NCBI RefSeq assembly: GCF_003473485.1
Contig: NC_053046.1
Coordinates: forward strand, 42,865,832-42,929,831
Length of the DNA: 64,000 bases
Origin: Medicago truncatula
Lineage: Eukaryota; Streptophyta; Magnoliopsida; Fabales; Fabaceae
Direction of reading: 5' to 3'
The notes under the pieces were generated by a model. It ran no database searches. It was given only the letters and a program-made list of their open reading frames with translations, and was not told where the DNA came from. Shown in pieces: positions 1 to 10,445 of this stretch; the first letter of the stretch is position 1; every line of letters begins with the position of its first letter. The translations under genes and the position numbers were made by a program.

Positions 1-1
1 A

Positions 2-3000
2 TTGGCCAAAGCTCATGATGCTATGACTGCTCTGTTGGCTGCTCAGGAACAACCAGTTCCTATAGTTTCTGCAGCTGCAAATGTGACTCCTACCGTAACA
101 ACTGATCCCCGCTTTATCATGCCATCTGGGTATCCTTACGGACTTCCGCCGTACTATACTGCTAATGCAGGGGCAGGCACCTCTGGTACTACCAACAATG
201 GCCCAATCTCAGGGGCAAACTTACCTCCTGTTAGTACCGCCTTGACTCAAGCCGCAACAACTGTTACCGAGCCCATTGTGAATACGGTGCCTCAATTTGT
301 CCATGTTAATGCGCACCACGGGAGTATTGCCACAACTGGAACTATGGAAGAGAGAATGGAAGAACTTGCCAAAGAGCTCCGACGGGAAATTAAGGCCAAC
401 AGGGGAAACGGAGACTCCATTAAAACCCAGGATCTCTGCTTAGTATCGAAGGTAGATGTTCCAAAAAAGTTCAAAGTCCCGGAGTTCGACAAGTATAACG
501 GGCTGACTTGTCCTCAAAATCATATTGTCAAATATGTCCGGAAGATGGGCAACTACAAGGACAATGATTCCCTTATGATCCATTACTTCCAAGACAGTCT
601 GATGGAAGATGCTGCAGAGTGGTATACTAGTCTGAGCAAAGATGATGTCCACACTTTTGATGAACTAGCCGCTGCTTTCAAGAGCCACTACGGGTTTAAC
701 ACTCGATTGAAGCCGAATAGGGAGTTTCTCAGGTCCCTATCTCAGAAAAAGGAGGAAAGTTTCCGTGAATATGCGCAAAGGTGGAGAGGGGCAGCTGCCC
801 GTATCACTCCTGCTTTAGATGAAGAAGAAATGACCCAGACATTCTTAAAGACCTTGAAGAGGGATTATGTTGAGAGAATGATCATAGCTGCCCCGAATAA
901 CTTTTCGGAGATGGTCACCATGGGAACCCGTCTTGAGGAAGCCGTCAGGGATGGAATCATAGTGTTTGAGAAAGCCGAATCCTCTGTGAATGCGTCGAAG
1001 AGGTATGGTAATGGACACCACAAGAAGAAAGAAACGGAAGTGGGGATGGTGTCAGCTGGAGCCGGTCAATCCATGGCTACTGTTGCTCCTATCAATACAG
1101 CCCAAATGCCTCCGTCATACCCATATGTGCCGTATGCTCAGCATCCTTTCTTTCCGCCATTTTACCATCAGTACCCTCTGCCACCGGGTCCACCTCAAGT
1201 ACCCGTCAATGCAATTGCCCAACAGATGAAACAACAGTTGCCGGTTCAACAACAACAACAAAATCAGCAAGCTAGACCTACTTTCCCTCCGATACCGATG
1301 TTATATGCTGAATTGCTTCCAACTTTACTCCAAAGAGGGCATTGTACAACTAGACAGGGTAAGCCCCCACCTGATCCGTTGCCTCCAAGGTTCAGATCTG
1401 ATCTCAAATGTGATTTTCATCAAGGTGCCCTAGGCCATGATGTTGAGGGGTGCTATGCTCTAAAGTACATCGTCAAGAAGCTTATAGATCAAGGGAAGCT
1501 GACTTTTGAGAATAATGTGCCACATGTCCTCGATAATCCGCTCCCAAATCATGCTGCCGTGAATATGATTGAGATATGTGAAGAGGTTCCCATGCTGGAT
1601 GTCCGCAATGTTGCAACTCCTCTGGTGCCTCTACACATCAAACTGTGCAAAGCTTCTCTGTTCAGCCATGATCATGCCAAGTGTCTAGGATGCCTCCGTA
1701 ATCCTTTGGGTTGCTATACTGTTCAAGACGACATCCAAAGCTTGATGAATGATAATTTTCTGACTGTCAGTAATGTTTGCGTGATTGTGCCAGTTTTTCA
1801 CGATCCGCCTGTCAAGAGTGTACCTTTGAAGAAGAATGCTGAGCCTTTGGTGATAAGGTTGCCCGGACCGGTACCGTATACTTCAGAGAGGGCTATCCCG
1901 TACAAATACAATGCTACTATGATAGAAAAGGGAGTAGAGGTGCCTCTAGCCTCCTTTGCCACAGTAAGCAATATTGCCGAAGGGACTTCTGCAGCGCTAA
2001 GAAGCGGGAAGGTTCGTCCGCCGTTATTTCAGAAGAAGGTAGCTACGCCGACCATTCCACCAGTTGAAGAAGCAACTCCAACCGTTGTTTCACCCATTGC
2101 TACAGATGTGAACCAGTCAGGCAAATCTATAGAGGATTCAAATTTAGATGAGATTCTGAGGATAATAAAGAGGAGCGACTACAAGATCGTTGATCAGTTG
2201 CTGCAGACTCCTTCGAAGATATCCGTCTTGTCATTACTCTTGAGCTCCGAGGCTCACAGGAATACCTTGTTGAAAGTGCTGGAGCAGGCTTATGTTGACC
2301 ACGAAGTTACGGTAGATCGTTTCGGTGGCATAGTGGGAAATATTACTGCTTGTAACAACCTCTGGTTTAGTGAAGAAGAGTTGCCGGAAGTGGGAAAGAG
2401 TCACAATCTGGCTTTGCACATCTCGGTAAATTGCAAATCAGACATGATATCAAATGTGTTAGTGGATACCGGTTCCTCCCTCAATGTAATGCCCAAGACA
2501 ACTCTAGATCAGTTGAGCTACCGAGGGACCCCTTTGAGGAGGAGTACTTTCTTAGTCAAAGCTTTTGATGGATCTCGAAAGAATGTGCTGGGGGAGATAG
2601 ACTTGCCGATAACCATTGGCCCTGAGAATTTCTTGATTACCTTCCAAGTGATGGACATTAATGCATCCTACAGTTGTCTGCTGGGAAGACCGTGGATACA
2701 CGATGCGGGTGCGGTAACCTCCACCTTACATCAGAAGTTGAAGTTCATAAGGAATGGAAAGCTTGTTACCATTCATGGAGAAGAAGCATACTTGGTCAGC
2801 CAGCTATCATCTTTCTCTTGCATAGAAGCAGGGTCTGCAGAGGGGACCGCTTTTCAAGGATTAACTGTTGAATGTACGGAGTCCAAGAGGGATGGAACTG
2901 CCATGGCTTCTTTGAAGGATGCACAGAGAGCCGTCCAAGAGGGTCAAGCTGCCGGCTGGGGCAAGTTAATACAGCTTCGTGAGAACAAGCATAAGGAAGG

Positions 3001-3181
3001 TCTTGGCTTTTCCCCAACTTCAGGAGTTTCCACCGGGGCATTCTATAGTGCTGGGTTATTTAATGCTATCACTGAAGGAGCAACTGGATCTGGTCTCAGG
3101 CCTGTATTTGTTACACCAGGAGGCATTGCGAGAGATTGGGATGCCATTGACATTCCTTCAATCATGCATGTTTCCGAGTAA
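2..3181 (+). CDS. gag-protease polyprotein of Tat/Ogre element (5' partial)
   Basis: The frame is open at the left window edge, so the true start is upstream. About nt 480-900 encodes a Retrotrans_gag core with the WYTSL and FKSHYG motifs. It is followed by a proline/glutamine-rich linker, then a modified zinc-knuckle-like motif CDFHQGALGHDVEGC near nt 1410. A retropepsin-type protease follows, with active-site LVDTGSSLNVMP near nt 2460 and the flap/ILG-like CLLGRPWIHDAG near nt 2676. Near nt 2945-3025 lies a G-patch-like stretch (AGWGKLIQ ... KEGLGF). The frame stops at 3181, but a splice donor 4 nt earlier allows it to read into the downstream pol exon. Gag packages element RNA and the protease processes the polyprotein. 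Assignment to the family is firm; the exact N terminus is unknown. Confidence 0.85.
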   Translation: MAKAHDAMTALLAAQEQPVPIVSAAANVTPTVTTDPRFIMPSGYPYGLPPYYTANAGAGTSGTTNNGPISGANLPPVSTALTQAATTVTEPIVNTVPQFVHVNAHHGSIATTGTMEERMEELAKELRREIKANRGNGDSIKTQDLCLVSKVDVPKKFKVPEFDKYNGLTCPQNHIVKYVRKMGNYKDNDSLMIHYFQDSLMEDAAEWYTSLSKDDVHTFDELAAAFKSHYGFNTRLKPNREFLRSLSQKKEESFREYAQRWRGAAARITPALDEEEMTQTFLKTLKRDYVERMIIAAPNNFSEMVTMGTRLEEAVRDGIIVFEKAESSVNASKRYGNGHHKKKETEVGMVSAGAGQSMATVAPINTAQMPPSYPYVPYAQHPFFPPFYHQYPLPPGPPQVPVNAIAQQMKQQLPVQQQQQNQQARPTFPPIPMLYAELLPTLLQRGHCTTRQGKPPPDPLPPRFRSDLKCDFHQGALGHDVEGCYALKYIVKKLIDQGKLTFENNVPHVLDNPLPNHAAVNMIEICEEVPMLDVRNVATPLVPLHIKLCKASLFSHDHAKCLGCLRNPLGCYTVQDDIQSLMNDNFLTVSNVCVIVPVFHDPPVKSVPLKKNAEPLVIRLPGPVPYTSERAIPYKYNATMIEKGVEVPLASFATVSNIAEGTSAALRSGKVRPPLFQKKVATPTIPPVEEATPTVVSPIATDVNQSGKSIEDSNLDEILRIIKRSDYKIVDQLLQTPSKISVLSLLLSSEAHRNTLLKVLEQAYVDHEVTVDRFGGIVGNITACNNLWFSEEELPEVGKSHNLALHISVNCKSDMISNVLVDTGSSLNVMPKTTLDQLSYRGTPLRRSTFLVKAFDGSRKNVLGEIDLPITIGPENFLITFQVMDINASYSCLLGRPWIHDAGAVTSTLHQKLKFIRNGKLVTIHGEEAYLVSQLSSFSCIEAGSAEGTAFQGLTVECTESKRDGTAMASLKDAQRAVQEGQAAGWGKLIQLRENKHKEGLGFSPTSGVSTGAFYSAGLFNAITEGATGSGLRPVFVTPGGIARDWDAIDIPSIMHVSE

Positions 3182-3454
3182 TGTGTCTTGTTGCTTTAGT
3201 GCTTTGTTTTCAAAATAACAATCCTCTCGCTCTGCCCAAAGCGAAAGTGATATTTTCTGTAAGGGCATGTTTGTTTCGGCATTGCCGTTGATGAATAAAA
3301 ATTGTCGTTTCTTTCACGACTGCTTTTTTTAGTGCCTTTTTCTTGGAAAAAATGGTAATGCCAGAAAAAAACCAAAACATCTGTATTTTTCTTATTAATT
3401 TCAAAAATCTGCATAAAAACCCTCTTTCTAAAATCATCCAACCATTTTACGCAG
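3178..3454 (+). other. Predicted intron between protease and reverse transcriptase
   Basis: The donor GTAATG starts at 3178 inside the last sense codon of the gag-protease frame. The acceptor is TTTTACGCAG ending at 3454, after a T-rich tract. Removing these 277 nt skips the stop at 3179-3181 and joins the two frames in register: phase 2, two bases from the first exon plus one from the second. The pol frame has no ATG near its start, which fits translation by read-through of a spliced mRNA. Splicing at this place is known for Ogre elements; use of these exact sites is my inference from the sequence. Confidence 0.7.
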
Positions 3455-6400
3455 ATTGAACTATAATGAACCCGTTGAACACAGTAATCCTACGGTTCCT
3501 CCAAATTTTGAATTCCCAGTGTATGAGGCCGAAGATGAGGAAGGTGATGACATACCATATGAGATCACTCGGTTACTTGAGCAAGAAAAGAAAGCCATTC
3601 AGCCTCACCAGGAAGAGATTGAGCTTATCAACATAGGTACCGAGGAAAACAAGCGAGAAATCAAGATCGGTGCTGCTCTAGAGGAAGGGGTTAAAAAGAG
3701 GATCATCCAACTCCTCCGGGAATATCCGGATATTTTTGCATGGTCGTATGAAGATATGCCAGGTCTGGACCCTATGATTGTGGAGCATCGGATCCCCACC
3801 AAGCCTGAATGTCCGCCCGTCAGGCAGAAATTGAGAAGGACTCATCCAGACATGGCTCTCAAGATTAAGAGCGAGGTTCAAAAACAGATTGATGCGGGTT
3901 TCCTCATGACAGTTGAGTACCCTGAATGGGTTGCCAATATTGTACCTGTGCCAAAGAAGGATGGTAAAGTCCGGATGTGTGTTGACTTCAGAGACCTGAA
4001 CAAAGCCAGTCCAAAAGACAACTTTCCATTACCTCATATTGATGTGCTTGTTGATAATACTGCTCAGTCTAAGGTGTTCTCCTTCATGGACGATTTCTCC
4101 GGTTACAATCAGATCAGAATGTCTCCTGAAGATAGAGAAAAGACGTCTTTTATCACTCCATGGGGTACTTTCTGCTATAAAGTGATGCCATTCGGCTTAA
4201 TAAATGCTGGTGCCACCTACCAAAGAGGGATGACTACTCTATTTCATGACATGATTCACAAAGAAGTCGAAGTATATGTGGATGATATGATTGTGAAGTC
4301 AACAGATGAGGAGCAACATGTTGAATATTTGACAAAGATGTTTGAAAGGTTGAGAAAATACAAGCTTCGATTGAATCCCAACAAATGTACATTCGGCGTC
4401 AGATCAGGGAAGTTATTAGGCTTCATTGTCAGCCAAAAGGGCATTGAAGTCGATCCTGATAAAGTCCGGGCCATCCGAGAGATGCCAGCTCCACAGACCG
4501 AGAAGCAAGTTAGAGGTTTCCTCGGACGTTTGAATTACATCTCCCGATTCATATCTCACATGACCGCAACCTGCGGGCCGATCTTCAAGTTACTCAGAAA
4601 GAATCAGCCTATTGTATGGAATGATGAATGCCAAGAAGCTTTTGATAGCATCAAGAATTACCTGCTGGAACCACCTATCCTTGTCCCACCCGTGGAAGGA
4701 AGGCCTTTGATTATGTATTTGGCAGTATTTGATGAATCCATGGGATGTGTGCTTGGTCAACAAGATGAGACTGGAAAGAAAGAACATGCTATCTACTACC
4801 TAAGCAAGAAGTTTACCGATTGCGAAACTCGGTATACAATGCTTGAGAAGACTTGTTGTGCTTTGGCCTGGGCCGCTAAACGCCTGCGTCATTATTTGGT
4901 GAATCATACAACTTGGTTGATATCCAGAATGGATCCGATAAAGTATATCTTTGAGAAAGCTGCTGTTACTGGAAAGATTGCACGCTGGCAGATGCTTTTG
5001 TCTGAATATGATATTGTGTTCAAAACTCAAAAGGCAATCAAAGGTAGCATTCTTGCCGATCACCTTGCTTACCAACCTCTTGACGATTATCAACCAATTG
5101 AGTTCGATTTCCCCGATGAAGAGATCATGTATTTGAAATCAAAAGACTGCGAAGAACCGTTGATCGATGAAGGTCCAGATCCCAATAGCAAGTGGGGTTT
5201 AGTCTTTGATGGTGCTGTCAATGCTTATGGTAAAGGAATTGGGGCAGTCATTGTATCCCCACAGGGGCATCACATTCCTTTTACCGCCAGAATTTTGTTC
5301 GAATGTACTAACAACATGGCTGAGTATGAAGCATGTATCTTTGGGATCGAGGAAGCAATTGACATGAGAATCAAACACCTCGACATCTATGGAGATTCCG
5401 CGCTCGTCATCAATCAGATAAAGGGTGAATGGGAGACCCACCATGCTAAGTTGATTCCTTATCGGGATTATGCGAGACGTCTTCTGACATATTTTACAAA
5501 GGTTGAGCTGCACCATATTCCTCGTGATGAGAACCAAATGGCTGATGCTCTTGCTACTCTATCCTCCATGTTTCGAGTAAACCATTGGAATGATGTGCCA
5601 ATAATCAAAGTGCAACGCCTTGAAAGACCTTCGCATGTGTTTGCTATTGGGGATGTGATCGATCAGGCTGGTGAAAATGTGGTTGGCTATAAACCCTGGT
5701 ACTACGACATTAAACAGTTCTTGCTGAGCCGTGAGTATCCGTCGGGTGCTTCCAAACAAGACAAGAAGACCCTGAGAAGATTGGCCAGTAGATTCCTGTT
5801 AGATGGAGATATTCTGTACAAGAGAAACTATGACATGGTATTGTTAAGATGTGTTGATGAACATGAAGCAGAGCAGTTAATGCATGATGTACATGACGGT
5901 ACCTTCGGGACCCATGCTACAGGACATACTATGTCAAGGAAGTTGTTACGAGCAGGTTACTACTGGATGGCCATGGAGCATGATTGCTACCAGTACGCCA
6001 GAAAATGCCACAAATGTCAAATCTATGCTGATAAGATTCATGTGCCTCCGCACGCTCTCAATGTTATTTCATCCCCATGGCCGTTTTCAATGTGGGGCAT
6101 CGACATGATTGGAAGAATTGAACCGAAGGCTTCAAATGGTCATCATTTCATCTTAGTGGCAATTGACTACTTCACCAAGTGGGTTGAAGCAGCATCTTAT
6201 ACCAATGTAACCAAGCAAGTGGTAGCTAAGTTTATCAAGAACAACATCATCTGTCGATATGGTGTTCCCAGCAAGATTATCACCGACAATGGTACCAACC
6301 TGAATAATAATGTGGTGCAAGCTCTTTGTGAAGAATTCAGAATTGAGCATCATAACTCTTCTCCCTATAGACCTGAGATGAATGGTGCAGTTGAGGCCGC

Positions 6401-6944
6401 CAACAAGAATATCAAGAGAATTGTCCAGAAGATGGTAACCACTTACAAGGACTGGCATGAGATGTTACCCTATGCTCTGCATGGCTACCGTACTACTGTG
6501 CGCAGTTCAACCGGGGCAACCCCTTTCTCTCTTGTATATGGTATGGAAGCAGTTCTTCCTTTGGAAGTGGAGATCCCATCTCTCCGTGTGATCATGGAAG
6601 CAAAGTTATCCGAGGCTGAATGGTGCCAAAGCCGGTATGATCAGTTGAATTTGATTGAGGAAAAACGTATGGATGCCATGGCTCGCGGACAGTCATATCA
6701 AGCAAGAATGAAGACTGCCTTTGACAAGAAAGTCCATCCTCGAGAATTCAAGGTAGGGGAACTTGTATTGAAAAGGAGGATAAGCCAGCAACCCGACCCA
6801 AGGGGCAAGTGGACGCCTAACTATGAAGGTCCTTATGTTGTCAAGAAGGCCTTCTCCGGTGGTGCTTTAATCCTTACACACATGGATGGTGTCGAGCTTC
6901 CAAATCCAGTGAATGCCGATATAGTCAAGAAATACTTTGCCTAG
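3455..6944 (+). CDS. pol polyprotein: RT, RNase H, aRNH, integrase (Tat/Ogre)
   Basis: The frame opens without an ATG immediately after the predicted splice acceptor. The reverse transcriptase shows CVDFRDLNKASPKDNFPLP and the catalytic YVDDM near residue 274. The retroviral-type RNase H follows, with the YYLSKKFTDCETRYT region near residue 450. A second RNase H, from about residue 575, has the archaeal/plant-type motifs FDGAVNAYGKGIGA, NNMAEYEA, YGDSALVI and the ending ENQMADALATL, a trait of Tat elements. The integrase has an HHCC-type zinc region (HATGHTMSRK ... CHKCQ) and the DDE core: GIDMIG, ITDNGTN and MNGAVEAANKN. The frame ends in a basic C-terminal tail after the GPYVV motif. There are no stops or frameshifts. 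Together with the upstream exon it supplies reverse transcription and integration for the element. Confidence 0.9.
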
Positions 6945-6966
6945 AAATATGAAAAGAACAGCGTGG

Positions 6967-7151
6967 TAGGTCGAAAACCCGAAAGGGCGGCCTAGGCAAA
7001 AATGCGCTTCCCGGTGGATCGAAAACCCGAAAGGGCGGTCCAGGCAAAAATAAGGGACAAAAAAATATATATGAAAAGCTCGCTGAGATTGCACGCAACT
7101 CAGGCAAGAATGAGCGTCTCGATGAATCGAAAACCCGGAAGGGCGGTTTAT
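6967..7151 (+). repeat. Hairpin repeat block 1: three full units and one degenerate unit
   Basis: Full units lie at 6967-6994, 7015-7042 and 7122-7151. Each has an outer stem of 7-8 pairs, AAAA on the 5' side only, then CCC, a GNRA tetraloop (GAAA, GAAA, GGAA), GGG and the closing strand, usually followed by GGCAAAAAT (TGCAAAAAT in unit 3). Outer strands differ between units yet still pair, for example TAGGTCG with CGGCCTA and TGGATCG with CGGTCCA. A degenerate unit at 7083-7103 lost the CCC-loop-GGG tip but still pairs CTGAG with CTCAG and TTG with CAA. Structure is read from sequence; function is unknown. Confidence 0.8.
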
Positions 7152-7701
7152 GCAAAAATGAGATTGAAACAAAAGGCAAGTAACTATATCTGGCTAACCA
7201 CCGTCCCCCTTGGGGCATCTGCAGCTGTTAATGACTATCTTCATCAAAAGCTCCTACGCTTGCGAATTCAAAGTTTCTAGGAAATGTAATGGTTACTGTG
7301 TTCAATGTACCACCAACCAATAAAATTACCATTTTCCAAGCTTTGTGAATCCGTGGAGTCGTGCCCTTGGCTGACCACCACTCTTATACATCAATTTGAG
7401 CCTTTGCTTTTGTTTGAAAACTCCATTTTTCTTCTACTTTCAAAGCTATATACAAAAATATTTTCTTTCTATTTTGATAATGACAATGCTTGAAACAAAC
7501 ATTTTGAAAATTGAAAACTTTTTGTCTATTTTTGAAAAGCAAACCTGAGCAACAGGGTACATTCAAATGAACATGCATGAGCGAGTGTGTGTTGGTGTCT
7601 ATTTCAATTTATGTTACAAGCAGGTTCTCCTCCAGGATAGTCTGTGGTCAATGGCAAGAATGAAAAAACAGAATGAAAATGCATGAAAATGAATAGGCTC
7701 G

Positions 7702-7844
7702 CTAAGTTGAAAACCCGAAAGGGCGGCTTAGGCAAAAATGAGCACCCCGCTGGATTGACAACCCGAAAGGGCAGTTCAGGCAAAAATGGGGCATTGAAAA
7801 GAATTTATTTCCCCGGTGGATCGAAAACCCGAAAGGGCGATCCA
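7702..7844 (+). repeat. Hairpin repeat block 2: three units
   Basis: Units lie at 7702-7731, 7750-7779 and 7817-7844 and follow the same plan as the block near 7 kb. The three closing stems are CTAAGTTG/CGGCTTAG, CTGGATTG/CAGTTCAG and TGGATCG/CGATCCA. All pair fully when G-U pairs are allowed, and the last is entirely Watson-Crick. The tip is CCC-GAAA-GGG in all three; the bulge is AAAA in two and ACAA in one. Each is followed by GGCAAAAATG. Confidence 0.8.
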
Positions 7845-8408
7845 GGCAAAAATGGGATGCAAAAAATGAATGAATGAAAATTGAGAAAATAACATGCAAA
7901 AAGCATTGACCACAGATGCGACGTCCACGATACATCCGGCATTATTCTCAGTAGAGTCTTCCGAGATTCTATCCCCAGCAAGTTGCATAGTTACCTGCCC
8001 TCAGTCATGGTTCCGACACGTCTCCCAACGACGTCATCTCCAAAGAGGATTTTTCCAAGAATGTGTAATATAGCACGAGCCACTACGTGCCCAATACTCT
8101 AATGACTTGTCTTCCCCGTGAAGTCGTGCCTACAAACTGCCAACAGTCATGCGTTACATTCATACATGCATAATCACGCATATTACGTGCCCATGCATTT
8201 AATGAAACTGTTATATCATCCATGCATATCGTATTTCCAATACCAACATCAGTCTCAATTCAAAACTCATGTCAGGTTCTCTGTCCAAACCTTGTGAGCC
8301 AATAATATCGGTCAATGTCTGCCTTTCAATTCAAATCGACGTCAAGTCAATCTCAATCTATATTTTGTCAAACAAACCAATCCCCAGTGAATTTTGTTTC
8401 TATTCGGT

Positions 8409-8918
8409 CAAGTGGCTAGTTCAAGTCCAAGAACAGCTTGTACCCGTCTATCTGTTTCTGTTCGCTCAAGTGGCTAGCTCGATCCAAGAGCAGCTTGCGC
8501 CTGTCTATTTTGTATTTGTCTCCGGTGGAGTAACCAGTTCGCATCCAAGAACAAGCTCGCACCTGTCTATTTGCCTTGCTTTCAGTCGAGCAACCAGTTC
8601 GAATCCATAAGAACAACTCGTACCTGCCAATTTTACATGTTTTCAGTCGAGTCACCAGTTCGAATCCGTAAGAACAACTCGTACTTGCCAATTTTCTCTT
8701 TTTCCCAGTCGAGTCACCAGTTCGAATCCATAAGAACAACTCGCACTTTCCAATATCCCCAAGTGAGTTACCAGTTCGAATCCATAAGAACAACTCATGT
8801 TTGTCCAGTAACCTCTATCCCCTGTGAAGTGACCAGTTCGAATCCATAAGAACAACTCGCAGTTGTCTGTTTGTTTCATCCCCGGTCAAGTGGCTAGTTT
8901 GAATCCAAGAACAGCTTG
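8409..8918 (+). repeat. 60-bp tandem array, nine units, each a two-part hairpin
   Basis: Units start near 8409, 8467, 8527, 8587, 8648, 8710, 8764, 8826 and 8887, with spacings of 54 to 62 bp. The core is GTTC, a loop of about 7-10 nt containing ATCC or GTCC, then GAAC. It is flanked by an outer pair such as CGAG/CTCG. Outer strands covary: CAAG/CTTG in units 1, 2 and 9, CGAG/CTCG in units 4-6, TGAG/CTCA in unit 7. The inner stem of unit 2 is GCTC/GAGC. Units 3 and 8 pair poorly in the outer stem. The GTTCGAATCC string resembles a pol III B box but no matching A box is evident. Confidence 0.75.
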
Positions 8919-9188
8919 TACCTGTCCAACTTGTTTCTAGTTTCCCGTTACTCTGCTATTCACTATCTTTGTCAATGTCTACCAATCCCGCAATGGATAC
9001 GACATATTTTGTTAATTCCAATCCCCATGAGGTCTCGCATTCATAATCCAAATGATGCATGGCATGCATATTATTTGAAAATGGGTAGGCGTATTTTTAC
9101 GTCCAAACACAGTGCAAATGCTAATATTTAAGTATCTTCGTCCTGTCAAGCCAAAGACTCTGTCTCTTGACTCTCCAGACAAAGAAAC

Positions 9189-9203
9189 TTAAATAGGGGC
9201 AGC
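9189..9203 (+). promoter_or_regulatory. Polypurine tract before the 3' LTR
   Basis: The sequence TTAAATAGGGGCAGC abuts the LTR start TGTTATACCC. Its purine run primes plus-strand DNA synthesis in LTR retrotransposons. Position immediately 5' of the TG terminus supports the call. Confidence 0.75.
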
Positions 9204-9987
9204 TGTTATACCCTGTTTTTGGACCTAAAAATATTGGGCCCAATCTCATTTCAAACTTTGTCAATTATCAAATTTCAACTGCACGGTTCAAATTGTCTCT
9301 GCCTCGCAGTATTTTCAATCACAATTTTACCTATGTTTTTCTTGCATAAAACCTTTCGAAATGTCTTTACTTGTCTTATAAGTCATTCAAAAGTGTCTCT
9401 GAATCATTGTATCGCTTTTTCTACAGTTTATTTCAAAATTTGCAAAAAGTCATACAGAAGGGTATTTTGGTCATTTCCTGCAGTGGGACCCATTTTCATC
9501 CTTGTGACTGTCTCTGAGTCTTTTTCAGATTGTTTTTTAACATTTCATCAGTAAACCTTGTTAAATTCATTTCAAACTTGCATCTGAGTCAGTGTCAAGT
9601 CAATTTGAATATGTTTAGGTCATTTTTAGCCCTAGGGGCATTTTGGTCATTTCACACAAAATTTTGGCATAGAGAGGTTACTTTGAAGTACCTCATTTAA
9701 GCCATTGGTTCGTTTTAGTCCTTTGGTTGATTTTAATTTTGGTTTCACTTTACGTTTTATCAAATTTGTTTTTTAGTCCAATTTTATTTTAAAATTTTTT
9801 TTACATTTTTAGTCCAAAAACATTTTAAAATTGCATTTTTAGTTTTTTTAAAAAATTGCTGTTCAGTCCTTATCTTTTATTATTTTGCAGAAACGCCCCA
9901 AAGGGCATTTTGGTCCAAATTTTCGTATCAGTCCAGTCCCCAGTCCAGGTGTCTTTTTTTTTATTGGCTCAGGTACACATGGCAGCT

Positions 9988-9994
9988 TATAAAA
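9988..9994 (+). promoter_or_regulatory. TATA box in the Ogre LTR
   Basis: TATAAAA followed by GGGGAACAG sits about 785 bp into the LTR. It would set the U3/R boundary roughly 30 bp downstream. No other TATA match in the LTR has a comparable context. Confidence 0.5.
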
Positions 9995-10281
9995 GGGGAA
10001 CAGTGTCAGAAATTTCCAGATCAGATTCCATTCACACAGTGCCACATCACAAACAGATCCCAACTTTCTCTCTCCATTCTGTTAGATCAAAGAAAACAGA
10101 TTCACCAAGAACACCAGAACCAAAACCGAAAATTCATCAGAAATTCTCAGAGATTCGTGCACGAATCTTCATCATCGAATCGATTCCACCGCAATACAAG
10201 GTGCGAATTCCTCACCGGAAGTGAAGAACTCAAGCACCGATCACGGTGGGAGAAGAAGAAAGGGAAAATCGAATCTGTACA

Positions 10282-10445
10282 GAAGCAACAAGAACGCGAA
10301 ACAACAGAAACGCGAAGAACGCGAAGAACGCGAAGCAACAGAAGCTGAAGCAACCGCGAAGAACGCGAAGCAACAGAAGCTGAAACCACCGCGAAGAACG
10401 CGAAGCAACAAGAACGTGAAGAACGCGAAGAACACGAAGCAACAA
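10282..10445 (+). repeat. GCGAAGAAC minisatellite in the LTR leader
   Basis: Imperfect tandem copies of GCGAAGAAC and GCGAAGCAACAGAAGC run through about 160 bp. They open several long frames on both strands (K/E/R/N-rich one way, S/R/L/F-rich the other), which I treat as artefacts of the purine-rich repeat. Confidence 0.7.

Larger units (their letters stand above)
6945..9203 (+). other. Long 3' noncoding region of the Ogre element
   Basis: About 2.26 kb lies between the pol stop and the 3' LTR. I see no protein with family resemblance here; the short open frames come from repeats. It contains two blocks of one repeated hairpin (6967-7151 and 7702-7844), a 60-bp tandem array (8409-8918) and single-copy filler between them. 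Ogre elements are known for long tandem-repeat-bearing regions at this place. Confidence 0.75.

Noticed and set aside
8269..8879. Frames of 75-125 codons and a CRISPR-like regular repeat
   Set aside because: Repeat units are imperfect, the spacers are also similar, and this is the noncoding part of a plant retrotransposon. The peptides only repeat the 60-bp unit.
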